Shown here in pieces: positions 9,733-19,567 of a stretch of 64,000 nucleotides of DNA. Where the stretch lies: NCBI RefSeq assembly GCF_014696825.1, contig NZ_JACJQU010000017.1:1-64000 (forward strand), read 5' to 3'. The translations under genes and the position numbers were made by a program. The notes under the pieces were generated by a model, which saw only the letters and a list, made by a program, of their open reading frames with translations, was not told the DNA's origin and searched no databases. Position 1 is the first letter of the stretch. Each line of letters begins with the position of its first letter. This stretch comes from Anabaena sphaerica FACHB-251 (lineage in GTDB: Bacteria > Cyanobacteriota > Cyanobacteriia > Cyanobacteriales > Nostocaceae).

Positions 9733-9885
9733 TCTTGCGTAAGTTCTCTGGAACACTAATGTTATTAAAGCAGGACTTACGCAAACAGGAACAAAGTAGC
9801 GGTAATTCATGAATTACCACTACGCCAGAATAAGGTTTTTAGTCAAATCTTGCGTAAGTCCTCTGGAACACTAATGTTATTAAAG
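9733..9885. repeat. 38-bp direct repeats flanking a small inverted-repeat element
   Basis: Positions 9733-9770 and 9848-9885 are 38-base direct repeats with one mismatch (TCTTGCGTAAGTYCTCTGG and so on). Between and partly overlapping them, 9772-9862 is a 91-base element with AGGACTTACGCAA at its left end and the exact complement TTGCGTAAGTCCT at its right end. The same terminal repeats bound 44434-44544. This looks like a MITE-type non-autonomous element whose insertion or slippage duplicated the region upstream of the DUF6174 gene. Confidence 0.7.
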
Positions 9886-9892
9886 GATAAAT

Positions 9893-10378
9893 ATGCGCTT
9901 ACCTATTGCTCTTGGTGCAATTTTATTAGCATTTCTCAGCTTGAATACACCAGTAATGTCTCAGTCTCTTGTACAAGTAGCACAAAAACCAGAGAATAAC
10001 AACTCAAACTTAAAACGGTTAGAAATGAATCGCCAAAAGTGGGATCTACAAAGAATTGACAACTACAGATATACATTGAGCAATCATTGTTTTTGTCCTT
10101 CAGAAGTAAGAGGTCCAGTAATTATTGAAGTACGTAACGGTGTGACAATTTCTATCAAAAATGCAGAAACTGGCCAGCCAGTCAATTCACAACCATTACA
10201 AGAATACAGTACAATTCCCAAACTTTTTGATTTGATTCAGAATGCGATTAACAGTGGAGAATCAGTGTTGAGTGTAAAATACGACAGAAAACTGGGTTAT
10301 CCAACGGAAATGACAATTGGTGATATAAGGGTGGATGCAGGGATAATCACCACAGTTTCAAATTTGCAAGAGATTTGA
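9893..10378 (+). CDS. exported DUF6174-family protein
   Basis: A 161-residue protein with an N-terminal signal peptide (MRLPIALGAILLAFLSLNTP then VMSQ). The mature part has the DUF6174 pattern: a W followed by NYRYTLSNHCFCP, then PVIIEVRNG, and near the end VKYDRKLGYPTEM with a final V-D-A-G. The CxC pair is typical. The family is secreted or periplasmic with no known activity. Its start lies 8 bases after the second copy of a 38-base repeat, so its promoter region has been rearranged. A strong terminator follows. Confidence 0.75.
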   Translation: MRLPIALGAILLAFLSLNTPVMSQSLVQVAQKPENNNSNLKRLEMNRQKWDLQRIDNYRYTLSNHCFCPSEVRGPVIIEVRNGVTISIKNAETGQPVNSQPLQEYSTIPKLFDLIQNAINSGESVLSVKYDRKLGYPTEMTIGDIRVDAGIITTVSNLQEI

Positions 10379-10441
10379 TCAAAGATCGTGAAAATATCCA
10401 GTAATCGCACACCATCACCTCCCATTCCCCCCACTCCACAT

Positions 10442-10461
10442 AAAGCCCCTCAAGGGGCTTT
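10442..10461 (+). terminator. terminator of the DUF6174 gene
   Basis: The perfect stem AAAGCCCCT / AGGGGCTTT surrounds a 2-base centre and lies about 65 bases after the stop codon. Confidence 0.75.
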
Positions 10462-10860
10462 GAGTATATTTGCTACTCATGGTGTCGATGGTGGCATTAA
10501 AAGCTTATAATATATTACTAACGGAAAACTTATAAAGTCTACCTAAGTTTTTAACTTAAAACAAACCCTTGGATTTTACATATATTTTACCAAAAAAAAA
10601 GTATATGTCAATATCAATCCTGAAACAACGCAAATTCGTTAATTATTGAGAATTACTTTTAGTATTATTGAGAATAGACATAGGCTTTTTGCGAAAAACC
10701 TCAAAATAGCCTTTTTTTCAAAAAACAATATTTAAAAAACTTATCTATAGTTATCGCTGCTTTGCTGATAATACTACTTTATCAAGATGTGAAGACCGAT
10801 CCAGGTAAAGGCTGGTCTATTTTTACAATGACGATATGAGAGTGATTTATCAAAAAGCCT
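10462..10860. other. AT-rich upstream region of clpB
   Basis: About 400 bases without an ORF, very rich in poly-A and poly-T. An imperfect repeat of a TATTGAGAAT sequence occurs near 10645-10675. It must hold the clpB promoter. I do not see a CIRCE-type heat-shock operator (TTAGCACTC-N9-GAGTGCTAA). Confidence 0.45.
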
Positions 10861-13479
10861 ATGCAACCGACTAATCCTAACCAATTTACAGAAAAAGCCT
10901 GGGAAGCGATCGCTCATACACCAGATATCGCTAAACAGTACCAGCAACAGCAGTTAGAAAGCGAACATTTAATGAAAGCACTGCTAGAACAAGATGGATT
11001 AGGCAATGCTATTTTTACTAAAGCAGGTGCGAATCTACAAAAACTCAGGGATTACACTGACCAATTTATCTTGCGTCAGCCAAAAGTATCAGGAAGTAGC
11101 AGTTCAGTATATTTAGGACGCAGCTTAGATACATTATTAGATCGGACGGAAAAGTATCGGCAAGAATTTAAAGATGAATATATTTCAGTTGAACACATAT
11201 TGCTAGGATACGCTAAAGATGACCGTTTTGGTAAAAGTCTACTTCAAGAATTTGGTTTAGACGAAGGCAAATTAAAGAGTATTATTAAACAAATTCGCGG
11301 GAGTCAAAAAGTGACAGACCAAAGTCCAGAAGGGAAATATCAATCCTTGGAAAAATACGGACGTGATTTAACAGAAGCAGCACGTCAAGGACAATTAGAT
11401 CCCGTAATTGGTCGGGATGATGAGATTAGGAGAACAATACAAATTCTTTCTCGCCGTACCAAAAATAATCCTGTATTAATTGGTGAACCGGGAGTTGGTA
11501 AAACCGCAATTGCTGAAGGTTTAGCACAGCGGATAGTTGCCGGAGACGTTCCTCAGTCTCTCAAAGATAGAAAACTCATTTCTTTGGATATGGGGGCGTT
11601 AATCGCTGGGGCAAAATTCCGGGGAGAATTTGAAGAACGCCTGAAAGCAGTATTAAAAGAAGTCACTGAATCTGGCGGGAATATTGTATTATTTATTGAT
11701 GAAATTCATACCGTTGTCGGTGCAGGTGCAACTCAAGGGGCTATGGATGCTGGGAATTTATTAAAACCGATGTTAGCCAGGGGTGAGTTGCGTTGTATTG
11801 GGGCGACAACTTTGGATGAATATCGGAAGTATCTGGAAAAAGATGCTGCTTTAGAAAGACGCTTCCAGCAAGTGTATGTAGACCAGCCCAATGTTGAAGA
11901 TACGATTTCGATTTTACGGGGATTGAAAGAACGCTATGAAGTTCATCACGGGGTGAAAATTTCTGATAGTTCTTTAGTTGCTGCTGCTACTTTATCTAGT
12001 CGTTATATTAGCGATCGCTTTCTCCCAGATAAAGCTATTGACTTAGTAGATGAAGCCGCAGCCAGATTGAAAATGGAAATTACCTCCAAACCCGAAGAAT
12101 TAGATGAAATTGATCGGAAAATTCTCCAACTAGAAATGGAGAAACTTTCTTTACAAAAAGAAAGTGATTTGGCTTCCCGCGAACGTTTAGAGAGACTAGA
12201 AAAAGAACTAGCTGATCTCAAAGAAGAACAACGCGCACTTAGCATTCAATGGCAATCTGAAAAAGATATCATCACCAAAATTCAATCTATCAAAGAAGAA
12301 ATTGATCGAGTCAACTTAGAAATTCAGCAAGCAGAAAGAAACTACGATCTCAACCGTGCTGCTGAACTGAAATACGGTAAATTAATAGAGTTGCATCGGC
12401 AATTAGAAGTCGTAGAAAGCGAACTTGCCAACGCTCAAGGAACGGGTAAATCCTTATTGAGGGAAGAAGTCACCGAAGCCGATATTGCGGAAATAATTTC
12501 TAAATGGACAGGAATTCCCATCAGCAAACTGGTGGAATCGGAAAAAGAAAAATTACTGCATTTAGAAGATGAACTGCACAACCGTGTCGTCGGCCAAGCC
12601 GAAGCCGTGACAGCAGTAGCCGATGCCATTCAACGTTCTCGCGCTGGACTTGCTGACCCAAATCGTCCCATTGCTAGTTTTATTTTCCTCGGACCAACAG
12701 GTGTAGGTAAAACCGAATTAGCCAAAGCTTTAGCCGCATATATGTTTGACACGGAAGAATCTTTGGTACGGATTGATATGTCAGAATATATGGAGAAACA
12801 CACCGTTTCTCGACTAATTGGCGCACCTCCTGGATATGTGGGTTATGAAGAAGGGGGACAATTAACTGAAGCTATTCGTCGTCGTCCTTATGCGGTAATT
12901 TTATTCGACGAAATTGAAAAGGCACATCCCGACGTATTTAATATTTTCCTGCAAATTCTCGATGATGGTCGTGTCACCGATTCCCAAGGTCGAACCGTGG
13001 ATTTTAAAAATACCATTATCATCATGACCAGTAACATCGGTTCTCAATATATTCTGGATGTCGCTGGTGATGATTCTCGGTATGATGAAATGCGTCATCG
13101 GGTGATGGAAACAATGCGAAATAGTTTCCGTCCTGAGTTTTTAAACCGTGTTGATGAAATTATCATTTTCCACAGTTTGCAGAAATCAGAATTACGGCAA
13201 ATCGTGCAGTTCCAAGTAGATAGACTCAGACAAAGATTGAGTGACAGAAAAATGTCTCTGCGACTTTCTGGTGCTGCTCTTGACTTTTTAGCAGAAGTAG
13301 GTCATGACCCTGTGTTTGGTGCTAGACCATTAAAACGAGCAATTCAGAGGGAGTTAGAAACCCAAATTGCTAAATCTATTTTACGTGGTGAATTTAACGA
13401 TGGTGATACAATCTTTGTCGATGTCCAAAATGAGCGTCTGGCCTTTAGTCGTTTACCTGTAGAAGTATTTACCAGTTAA
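10861..13479 (+). CDS. clpB: ClpB disaggregase (Hsp100)
   Basis: An 872-residue Hsp100 disaggregase that with DnaK rescues aggregated proteins. An N-domain with two Clp-N repeats ([16 protein letters not shown]...) is followed by the first AAA+ module ([16 protein letters not shown]), the long coiled-coil middle domain that distinguishes ClpB from ClpA/C (about residues 400-530), and the second AAA+ module ([22 protein letters not shown]). Length is standard. No ClpP-binding IGF-type loop is expected or seen. Cyanobacteria have more than one ClpB; I cannot say which this is. A terminator follows the gene. Confidence 0.97.
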   Translation: MQPTNPNQFTEKAWEAIAHTPDIAKQYQQQQLESEHLMKALLEQDGLGNAIFTKAGANLQKLRDYTDQFILRQPKVSGSSSSVYLGRSLDTLLDRTEKYRQEFKDEYISVEHILLGYAKDDRFGKSLLQEFGLDEGKLKSIIKQIRGSQKVTDQSPEGKYQSLEKYGRDLTEAARQGQLDPVIGRDDEIRRTIQILSRRTKNNPVLIGEPGVGKTAIAEGLAQRIVAGDVPQSLKDRKLISLDMGALIAGAKFRGEFEERLKAVLKEVTESGGNIVLFIDEIHTVVGAGATQGAMDAGNLLKPMLARGELRCIGATTLDEYRKYLEKDAALERRFQQVYVDQPNVEDTISILRGLKERYEVHHGVKISDSSLVAAATLSSRYISDRFLPDKAIDLVDEAAARLKMEITSKPEELDEIDRKILQLEMEKLSLQKESDLASRERLERLEKELADLKEEQRALSIQWQSEKDIITKIQSIKEEIDRVNLEIQQAERNYDLNRAAELKYGKLIELHRQLEVVESELANAQGTGKSLLREEVTEADIAEIISKWTGIPISKLVESEKEKLLHLEDELHNRVVGQAEAVTAVADAIQRSRAGLADPNRPIASFIFLGPTGVGKTELAKALAAYMFDTEESLVRIDMSEYMEKHTVSRLIGAPPGYVGYEEGGQLTEAIRRRPYAVILFDEIEKAHPDVFNIFLQILDDGRVTDSQGRTVDFKNTIIIMTSNIGSQYILDVAGDDSRYDEMRHRVMETMRNSFRPEFLNRVDEIIIFHSLQKSELRQIVQFQVDRLRQRLSDRKMSLRLSGAALDFLAEVGHDPVFGARPLKRAIQRELETQIAKSILRGEFNDGDTIFVDVQNERLAFSRLPVEVFTS

Positions 13480-13503
13480 TTAAACTGCTGAATTAAACTT
13501 ATC

Positions 13504-13533
13504 AACCCGGTTTTTTATACTAGCCGGGTTTTT
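13504..13533 (+). terminator. clpB terminator
   Basis: The stem AACCCGG / CCGGGTT spans a 13-base loop and is followed by a T-run, 24 bases past the clpB stop codon. Confidence 0.85.
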
Positions 13534-13662
13534 GATATTTAGGTGGAATTCAAGTTTTTCAAAGGCGAAAATTCAGTCAACGCACATGAATAATAAAATC
13601 CCCAAATTTTTGAATAAGTGGGGGTTATAAGTAGGAGTAAATATCCAACAGGAGTGCTATAT

Positions 13663-13938
13663 ATGTCCTTAGAACAAGTTGAAATTTTTTATGAAATGTT
13701 GAGTTCAGAACCAGCTATATATGAAGGATACTTAAATCAATGTTGTCAACGAGGAGTTTTTGACAGTTATCACTGGGATAAAACAAAAATTGTGAATTTT
13801 GCTGCTACTCTTGGCTATAGCTTTACTGAAGGTGAATTAGAGGAATTATGGTTTGCTAGTGAACCTATAAGATTTAGTCGTAATATTGACACTCCCCGAC
13901 CCAAAGGTAGGGGAATTGGGAGCATCCCAAATATGTAA
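13663..13938 (+). CDS. Nif11-domain peptide, C-terminus altered by IS remnant
   Basis: A 91-residue protein starting MSLEQVEIFYEMLSSEPAIY, with a later block IVNFAATLGYSFTEGELEEL. These are the two halves of the Nif11 domain, found in leader peptides of ribosomal natural products and in small free-standing proteins of nitrogen-fixing cyanobacteria. No GG cleavage site is seen. The start follows a CAGGAG Shine-Dalgarno. After residue 75 the sequence (TPRPKGRGIGSIPNM) is Pro/Gly-rich and appears encoded by insertion-sequence-like DNA, so the native C-terminus may be lost. Confidence 0.65.
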   Translation: MSLEQVEIFYEMLSSEPAIYEGYLNQCCQRGVFDSYHWDKTKIVNFAATLGYSFTEGELEELWFASEPIRFSRNIDTPRPKGRGIGSIPNM

Positions 13939-13987
13939 GTTTATTTTTTCTGAGCTTCTAACTTAAACAAGACCTGAGATGAACGAA

Positions 13988-14037
13988 GCACGTTCGCGAA
14001 GCGTGCCGATAGCTTGCGTGGCGACGCAGAAGCTATA
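13988..14037. repeat. palindromic intergenic repeat
   Basis: Two short hairpins sit back to back: GCACG-TTCGCGAAG-CGTGC, then ATAGCTT...AAGCTAT with an inner GCGT/ACGC stem. Related units occur near 44295-44343 and 55584-55630. They resemble the dispersed palindromic repeats of Nostocales. Confidence 0.6.
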
Positions 14038-14161
14038 GGCATAGTAGCGAAGAATACGAAGGTAAGAAGAAAGAAGAGAGTTTTCAGATACTTATTCTGT
14101 ATTTTTGCAAAATTGGGATGCTACCGGGAAAGTCTTAAGTAGCCCAAAAACGGACTTTTAA

Positions 14162-14377
14162 AGGTGTAGTCCAAGCTGCTTTTGGCAGCATGATACAGAT
14201 ATCAATGCTGCAATTAAGATTAGAAATGAAGGCTGGCGAATTTTGGAGTTAGGAACTAGCTCTTCTGCCCTGGGAGGGGATGTCAGACTAAAGACTTCTG
14301 GACGTAAAAATCCACGCTTGTCTGAGGCAATCCCCAATGAATTGGGAAGCCTACACCTTACCGTCAGGTCGGTGTAG
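14162..14377 (+). pseudogene. 3' remnant of an IS200/IS605-type TnpB gene
   Basis: One frame reads CSPSCFWQHDTDINAAIKIR then NEGWRILELGTSSSALGGDV and ends at TAG. The C-x-x-C, D-x-D-x-N-A-A and ILELGT...GGDVR blocks are the zinc finger, last catalytic Asp and C-terminal tail of TnpB (OrfB). Everything upstream is missing, with a stop immediately before. The palindromic ACACCTTACCG...GGTCGGTGT bases overlapping the stop look like the element's right end. No TnpA is present, so the element is dead. Confidence 0.75.
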
Positions 14378-14388
14378 ATAGTTCACCT

Positions 14389-14964
14389 CTAAAATTCATT
14401 GCCCTCTTGTTGTACAAACTCTTCTTCTTCTGGGGTCGAAATTCGCCCTAAAATTTGATTACGATGAGGAAAGCGCCCAAAACGAGAAATAATTTGCAGA
14501 TGTTCAAAAGCATATTTAATTGCACTAGCACTGTCAGGATCATGACTAAGTTGCTGAAATAGCTTCACACATTGACGCTGATGAGCTAAGTCTTCACTGT
14601 GTTCAAAGGGTAAGTAAATAAACCAGCGTTGTACAGGCAATAGTTCCTGATCATAGCCTTGTGCGACAGCGTGTTGCGCTACTGAAAGTGCTTCCCAGTC
14701 AGTTGCGAAGGCTTCTGGGGTATTGCGAAACATATTGCGGGGAAATTGATCTAGCAGCAAAATCAAAGCTAGACAGCTTTGTGGTGCGTTCATCCAATCG
14801 TCTAAGTAGCCTGTTGCTGCTTTTTGGTAATCTGCGAGAAAATTGCTGCGGATTTCCCGGTCAAAGTCTGGTTCTTTACTAAACCATATTTGTCGGGGTT
14901 TACCGTAACCTGGTTCATCTGGATGACCAAACCAAAGTTCCAAAATAGCTGTTACCTGTGACAT
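14389..14964 (-). CDS. DUF924-family protein
   Basis: A 191-residue protein with the DUF924 pattern: ILELWFG near the start, RQIWFSKEPDFD, LILLLDQFPRNMFR, RWFIYLPFEHSED, and FGRFPHRNQILGR near the end. The family is helical, TPR-like and common in bacteria, with no assigned reaction. It lies 5 bases after the SRPBCC gene on the same strand, so the two are probably co-transcribed. The 3' end abuts the transposon scar at 14377 but the protein is full length. Confidence 0.85.
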   Translation of the reverse strand: MSQVTAILELWFGHPDEPGYGKPRQIWFSKEPDFDREIRSNFLADYQKAATGYLDDWMNAPQSCLALILLLDQFPRNMFRNTPEAFATDWEALSVAQHAVAQGYDQELLPVQRWFIYLPFEHSEDLAHQRQCVKLFQQLSHDPDSASAIKYAFEHLQIISRFGRFPHRNQILGRISTPEEEEFVQQEGNEF

Positions 14965-14969
14965 TACTG

Positions 14970-15527
14970 TTATTGACTATTACAAAGCACTTGTCGCATT
15001 TTACGCATATTTTCAGGTAACTCCAAGTTCATTGCTTGTTGAATAAAAATTGAGGGGATGGGAATATTCGGTGTTGCTTGGACTGTATAGGCTAACAATG
15101 TGCCATTTCCCATGTCTTTGAGTTCTAAGTTGGCATGGAAATCTTGAAAAGTCCCCTTTTCCATGCGAAATTGTATTTGCTGTCCCAAGACTTCGACAAC
15201 ATTGAGGTAAATTTCTACTTGGGCTGTAAAAAACAAAAAAGCTTTCTGTGCTGTTTGATACAGAAATTTTACCTCGCCTTTGGATATTATCTCGCTTTTG
15301 GTGATATCAGGGAAATATTGCACCCAACGGGGGTAATCTGTGATCTGCTGCCAGACATGGGAACGCACCAAGGGTAAATACATCGAAGCTGTGACGTTAC
15401 CACCCCACATAGTATGCGATCGCGTTTGCAGCAAAATTTCACCTTGGATCAGCAAATTTTCCTTGTCTTGACTCCACAACATATCTGAACCTTTAATAGT
15501 TGAGTCTGAGATATAAAACGCAGACAT
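14970..15527 (-). CDS. SRPBCC (START/polyketide cyclase-like) protein
   Basis: A 185-residue protein. Residues 45-180 follow the SRPBCC helix-grip pattern: ASMYLPLVRSHVWQQITDYP then WVQYFPDI, alternating strands, and a long C-terminal helix. Such proteins bind hydrophobic ligands. Cyanobacterial members of this kind are often annotated as cyclase/dehydrase or coenzyme Q-binding. I chose MSAFY over a frame five codons longer; neither start is certain. It shares an operon with the DUF924 gene. Confidence 0.65.
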   Translation of the reverse strand: MSAFYISDSTIKGSDMLWSQDKENLLIQGEILLQTRSHTMWGGNVTASMYLPLVRSHVWQQITDYPRWVQYFPDITKSEIISKGEVKFLYQTAQKAFLFFTAQVEIYLNVVEVLGQQIQFRMEKGTFQDFHANLELKDMGNGTLLAYTVQATPNIPIPSIFIQQAMNLELPENMRKMRQVLCNSQ

Positions 15528-15923
15528 ATTTATTAGGATCACTCCTCACATCATCTACCAAATAAAGACTGGAAATTGTAAAGCTTTAGATTTGATAGAT
15601 TTCACGAACCGCACTCAATTCTAATTACAGTTCACTTTGTTCTTATTCTGGACATGATTTAATTTAAGTTTATTCTGCCTAAAAACACTCATATTCTGTA
15701 TTTACAATTACTGAGTTAGCTAAATTTACGTAAATCACTGTTCTTGCTCCAGACTTGGAGATGAAAATTTGAGTGGATAACGGCTAGAATGACATCAAGG
15801 CCATCTAAATCCCAAGTTGCAATCTTTGGTTGTAAGTTTTATCTTAGTTCGGCATTCTACCTTATATTCATGTCTAATTTTGAGTTTAACTGGAAATTTA
15901 GCTGAAATTGAGAGGAAAATCGG
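15528..15923. other. divergent intergenic region
   Basis: About 400 AT-rich bases between two divergent genes. It should contain both promoters. I see no ORF, hairpin or repeat that stands out. Confidence 0.4.
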
Positions 15924-16118
15924 GTGAACCAATCTTTTTTAAATCGCAAGTTAACCCAAATTTTGGGTATCCTTCTCGGTACTGGAATAGCCTTATTAAT
16001 ACTTAGAGGCTTGGAGATTCTTACTTTTATTCCCGGTGGTGTGATTTTGCTATTGTTGTTGGGAGCGATCGCACTAGGAATTTTCAGTTACTTTCAAAGA
16101 AGATTGTGGCGTTTTTAG
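15924..16118 (+). CDS. small two-helix membrane protein
   Basis: A 64-residue protein from a GTG start preceded by GAGAGG. Two hydrophobic segments (ILGILLGTGIALLILRGLEIL and GGVILLLLLGAIALGIFSYF, each shortened by a residue or so at the edges) suggest a membrane hairpin with a basic C-terminal tail. I do not recognise a family. It lies about 110 bases before the rubredoxin gene. Confidence 0.55.
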   Translation: MNQSFLNRKLTQILGILLGTGIALLILRGLEILTFIPGGVILLLLLGAIALGIFSYFQRRLWRF

Positions 16119-16225
16119 CCAGATGTAAATTTATTAAATCATTCAGGAGATAGATATATTTCCTAGCCGATATGATAAATGTATATATTTATGCCTATAA
16201 ACAAAAATCTTTCAGGGGCAAAAAA

Positions 16226-16390
16226 ATGACAAAGTATGTATGTACCGTCTGTGGCTATATATACGACCCAGAAGTAGGCGATGCTGATGGTGGCATAGAA
16301 CCAGGAACAGCTTTTGAAGATATCCCTGATGATTGGGTGTGTCCAGTCTGCGGTGCAACAAAAGAAGATTTTGAACTGGTGGAAGAGTGA
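16226..16390 (+). CDS. rubredoxin
   Basis: A 54-residue rubredoxin: one iron held by four cysteines at residues 6, 9, 39 and 42 (YVCTVCGY and WVCPVCGA). It is a soluble one-electron carrier. The ATG at 16226 is chosen because AGGGG lies 8 bases upstream and rubredoxins start at this point. It lacks the C-terminal membrane anchor of the cyanobacterial RubA used in photosystem assembly, so it is a different, free rubredoxin. The FAD oxidoreductase gene follows 49 bases later and might be a redox partner, though that is only positional. Confidence 0.95.
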   Translation: MTKYVCTVCGYIYDPEVGDADGGIEPGTAFEDIPDDWVCPVCGATKEDFELVEE

Positions 16391-16439
16391 AAATAACCGC
16401 TAACCTAGTTAAGTAGGTGCTAGTGAGACATTTTTAAAG

Positions 16440-17675
16440 TTGTTACCTTTGCAAATTGTAGTTATTGGTGGTGGGGCAGCGGGATTTTTTGGCGCGATTA
16501 CTGCCGCTGAGAGTAACCCCCAAGCCCAAGTTACTTTAATCGAAGCCAGTCAGCGACCCCTAGCAAAAGTTCTCATTTCCGGTGGGGGAAGGTGTAACGT
16601 CACTCATGCTTGTTTTTCTCCTGAAGAGTTAGTTCTAAATTACCCCAGAGGTGGTAAAGCGTTACGGGGTGCTTTTACTCGTTTTCAACCCCTAGACACC
16701 GTAGCTTGGTTTGCCGCTCATGGTGTAAATTTAAAAACTGAAGCTGATGGGCGGATGTTTCCCATTACAGATCGTTCCGAAACTATTGCAGAATGTCTGA
16801 TTAAAGCTGCTTTTACTGCTGGGCTAGAACTGAGTATTGGTACACCTGTCATTTCTGTGCAGCGACAAAACGAAGGTTTTGAAATTATTCTCAGGTCGGG
16901 AGAAACTAAATATTGCGAGCGTCTACTTTTAGCTACAGGTAGCAGCTTAATAGGTCATAAAATCGCCAGAGAGTTAGGCCATCACATCGAATCCCCCGTT
17001 CCCTCTTTATTTACTTTCAACATTGCTGACCCTAAATTGCAAGCATTAGCAGGAATTAGCGTTAATCCTGTAAACCTGCGTTTATCCGTTGCAGGTAACA
17101 AACTATTACAACAAACTGGTCCTTTGTTAATTACCCACTGGGGCGTAAGTGGCCCAGCAGTGCTGAAACTTTCGGCTTGGGGCGCAAGGATACTCCATCA
17201 AAACCGCTATCAATGCAAATTAATCATTAATTGGTTGCCAAACTTACAACAAGACGAAGTTAGACAAAGGCTTTTGGGTGTAAAACAGGAATGGGGACAA
17301 AAAGCGATCGCTCTCCATCGTGGTGTAGACTTACCCCACAGGCTTTGGCAATATCTCATTGCCCGTATTGGTATTACTACTGAAGACCGTTGGGCTGAAA
17401 TACCTAACAAGACCTTAAATCAGCTAGTTCAAGAAATTTCTCAGGGAGAATACTTAATTAGTGGCAAAGGTGCATTTAAGGAAGAATTTGTTACCTGTGG
17501 GGGTATCAACCTCAAGGAAGTTAACTTTAAGACAATGGAAAGTAAGCTAGTTCCTGGTTTATACTTTGCTGGCGAAATCTTGGATATAGATGGTATCACC
17601 GGCGGCTTTAACTTCCAAAGTGCTTGGACAACAGCCTATTTAGCTGGACAGGCAATGGCTAACGAAGAAGAGTGA
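16440..17675 (+). CDS. HI0933/BaiN-type FAD-dependent oxidoreductase
   Basis: A 411-residue flavoprotein beginning with a dinucleotide-binding fold (IVVIGGGAAGFFGAITAAE) and an AKVLISGGGRCNVTH block, which is characteristic of the HI0933-like family. Near the C-terminus the FAD motif LVPGLYFAGEILDIDGITGG is present. The physiological substrate is not established for this family. The start is TTG, two codons before the first beta strand; no ATG is available nearby. Length is typical. Confidence 0.88.
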   Translation: MLPLQIVVIGGGAAGFFGAITAAESNPQAQVTLIEASQRPLAKVLISGGGRCNVTHACFSPEELVLNYPRGGKALRGAFTRFQPLDTVAWFAAHGVNLKTEADGRMFPITDRSETIAECLIKAAFTAGLELSIGTPVISVQRQNEGFEIILRSGETKYCERLLLATGSSLIGHKIARELGHHIESPVPSLFTFNIADPKLQALAGISVNPVNLRLSVAGNKLLQQTGPLLITHWGVSGPAVLKLSAWGARILHQNRYQCKLIINWLPNLQQDEVRQRLLGVKQEWGQKAIALHRGVDLPHRLWQYLIARIGITTEDRWAEIPNKTLNQLVQEISQGEYLISGKGAFKEEFVTCGGINLKEVNFKTMESKLVPGLYFAGEILDIDGITGGFNFQSAWTTAYLAGQAMANEEE

Positions 17676-18124
17676 AAGTTTGATTTAATCATCAACATAT
17701 TTCGTATGTATTTATACTAGCATTAAATATTAGACATTTTTTATTACTTGCGGAAGTGAAAAATATGTCTTAATATATATGGCAAAAAGCTGTATATTAT
17801 GAAAATGATAGCTGCTCAATATAGTTTTACTTCACACAATCAAAATAAATTAGACCCCTGTTATAGCCTTAATGTAAATCTTTATTAAAGATACTGATAC
17901 CCTGATAATATAAAATCATAAAAATGCTACTTTAGACTGATGACAAAGTTTATGGATGTTTACTTCCTAGTAGATACCAGCCTAATGATAGCTGTAATTT
18001 CACTTAAGTATACTTAGAAATTAGTTTTACCCATCCGCTTAAGTAGCAGATTAGAAATACTTTCTCAAACCATAAATACGGTTTTATCCAAAAGCTAGTT
18101 ATCCCATCAAAGGTATATAAAACT
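17676..18124. other. region upstream of the exopolysaccharide cluster
   Basis: A 450-base AT-rich gap without a plausible ORF. It precedes a long plus-strand gene cluster and probably carries its promoter and leader. An AAAGG lies 12 bases before the first ATG. No repeat or operator was recognised. Confidence 0.4.
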
Positions 18125-19549
18125 ATGTTGCAGCAAAGCATACCTAATTTTCAATTAAGTGAAGCAGCATTGGATTTGCGCGCTCCCCTATCCTCCAAAA
18201 TCAGAAAAGGAGGATGGTGGCTGCGAATATTCACACTAGTGTCAGTAGATTTTACTCTTTTAACAATTGCTTGGATATTAGCTGAATATAGGGCTTTCTG
18301 GCATGGAGAAAATTTTTATTCCTCGATGTTAATCACTATTTTTATCCAAATCGGTGCGTTAGCTGTCCAAGGCACTTATGAACCAGGGAATAAGCGTCAT
18401 GACTATGGGAATATGATTAAAACCATGATTTTTGCTCATGGTATAATTCTGCTAGTCTGTATTTTGTATCAACCAATTGAAGACATTTCCCGTTTCACAT
18501 TAATCGCGTTTTGGTTTACGAGTACATCTTTGATTTGTAGTGGAAGATTCGGTGTTAATTTGTTACTTGAATATCTGCGAAGCAAAGAAAAATTAGGAAA
18601 AAATTCTATTTTTATTATTTGCTCTGAAGATGAAAGAGAACAAATTATCGGCTTTATACAAAAGGAAAACCGTTACAAGATATTAGGGTTTAGCAATTCT
18701 GATTCATTAGACAAATCCAATCGTCTGGAAACCTTAGAAAAAATTAATCAATTGGGTGCAACAGAAGTTTTAGTTTCTTGGGATGCTATTAAAAATAGGA
18801 TGTTTTTATGCTGGCTATTTCAAGCATCTGGAATTATGGTACATATTGTACCAATGGAATTAAAACCAATTTATAGAGATACAGTATTTCATAACATTGG
18901 GGGCATGACTTGTTTAAGTTTTGTCTCTCCAGTGCTAACAGGTAGAGATTTCTGGTTGAAGCGGGTTTTTGATTTTTGTTTTTCATCATTATTCCTCCTG
19001 TCTACCTTTCCGATATATATAGCTATAGCCATAGCCATCAAATTAGACTCACCAGGACCAATATTTTATAAACAAACCCGCATAGGTTTAAGCAGCCAAG
19101 AATTTAAAGTATGGAAATTCCGTACCATGAGAACTGATGCGGACAAAATGCAAAAAGAATTAGAAGCACTAAATGAAACAAAAGATGGCGTTCTTTTTAA
19201 AATTAAAGATGATCCTCGCGTCACCCGTGTAGGTAAATTTCTGCGTCGTTATAGCTTGGATGAATTACCACAACTGTTTAATGTGGTTTTGGGAGAAATG
19301 AGTTTAGTAGGTCCACGTCCTTTACCGACAAGAGATGTTGATAAGTTTTCTGAACGTCATTTTATCCGACAAGAAGTATTACCAGGAGTAACTGGAATGT
19401 GGCAAGTTTCAGGACGTTCAGATATTTTAGACTTTGACCAAGTGATGAAACTTGACCTTAGATACATTGAAAACTGGTCACTTTGGTTAGATTTTCAGAT
19501 ACTCTTCAAGACAGTGCAGGTAGTATTGAAGAAAGAAGGTGCATACTAA
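18125..19549 (+). CDS. polyprenyl-phosphate sugar-1-phosphate transferase (priming enzyme)
   Basis: A 474-residue membrane protein of the WcaJ/CpsE type. The N-terminal half has about four membrane helices and a CoA-binding-like domain. After a fifth helix (VFDFCFSSLFLLSTFPIYIA) comes the catalytic part with SPGPIFYKQTRIG, KFRTMRTDA, and DPRVTRVGKFLRRYSLDELP followed by GEMSLVGPRP. It moves a hexose-1-phosphate from a nucleotide sugar to undecaprenyl phosphate, starting each repeat unit on the inner face of the plasma membrane. It is the first gene of the cluster, 18 bases before the Wzc-like gene. Confidence 0.92.
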   Translation: MLQQSIPNFQLSEAALDLRAPLSSKIRKGGWWLRIFTLVSVDFTLLTIAWILAEYRAFWHGENFYSSMLITIFIQIGALAVQGTYEPGNKRHDYGNMIKTMIFAHGIILLVCILYQPIEDISRFTLIAFWFTSTSLICSGRFGVNLLLEYLRSKEKLGKNSIFIICSEDEREQIIGFIQKENRYKILGFSNSDSLDKSNRLETLEKINQLGATEVLVSWDAIKNRMFLCWLFQASGIMVHIVPMELKPIYRDTVFHNIGGMTCLSFVSPVLTGRDFWLKRVFDFCFSSLFLLSTFPIYIAIAIAIKLDSPGPIFYKQTRIGLSSQEFKVWKFRTMRTDADKMQKELEALNETKDGVLFKIKDDPRVTRVGKFLRRYSLDELPQLFNVVLGEMSLVGPRPLPTRDVDKFSERHFIRQEVLPGVTGMWQVSGRSDILDFDQVMKLDLRYIENWSLWLDFQILFKTVQVVLKKEGAY

Positions 19550-19567
19550 AACTGCTTATTTAAAACT

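Noticed and set aside
15535-15560. ACTCCTCACA resembling the unpaired motif of the cyanobacterial small RNA Yfr1
   Set aside because: The flanking hairpins needed for Yfr1 are absent and the match is short.
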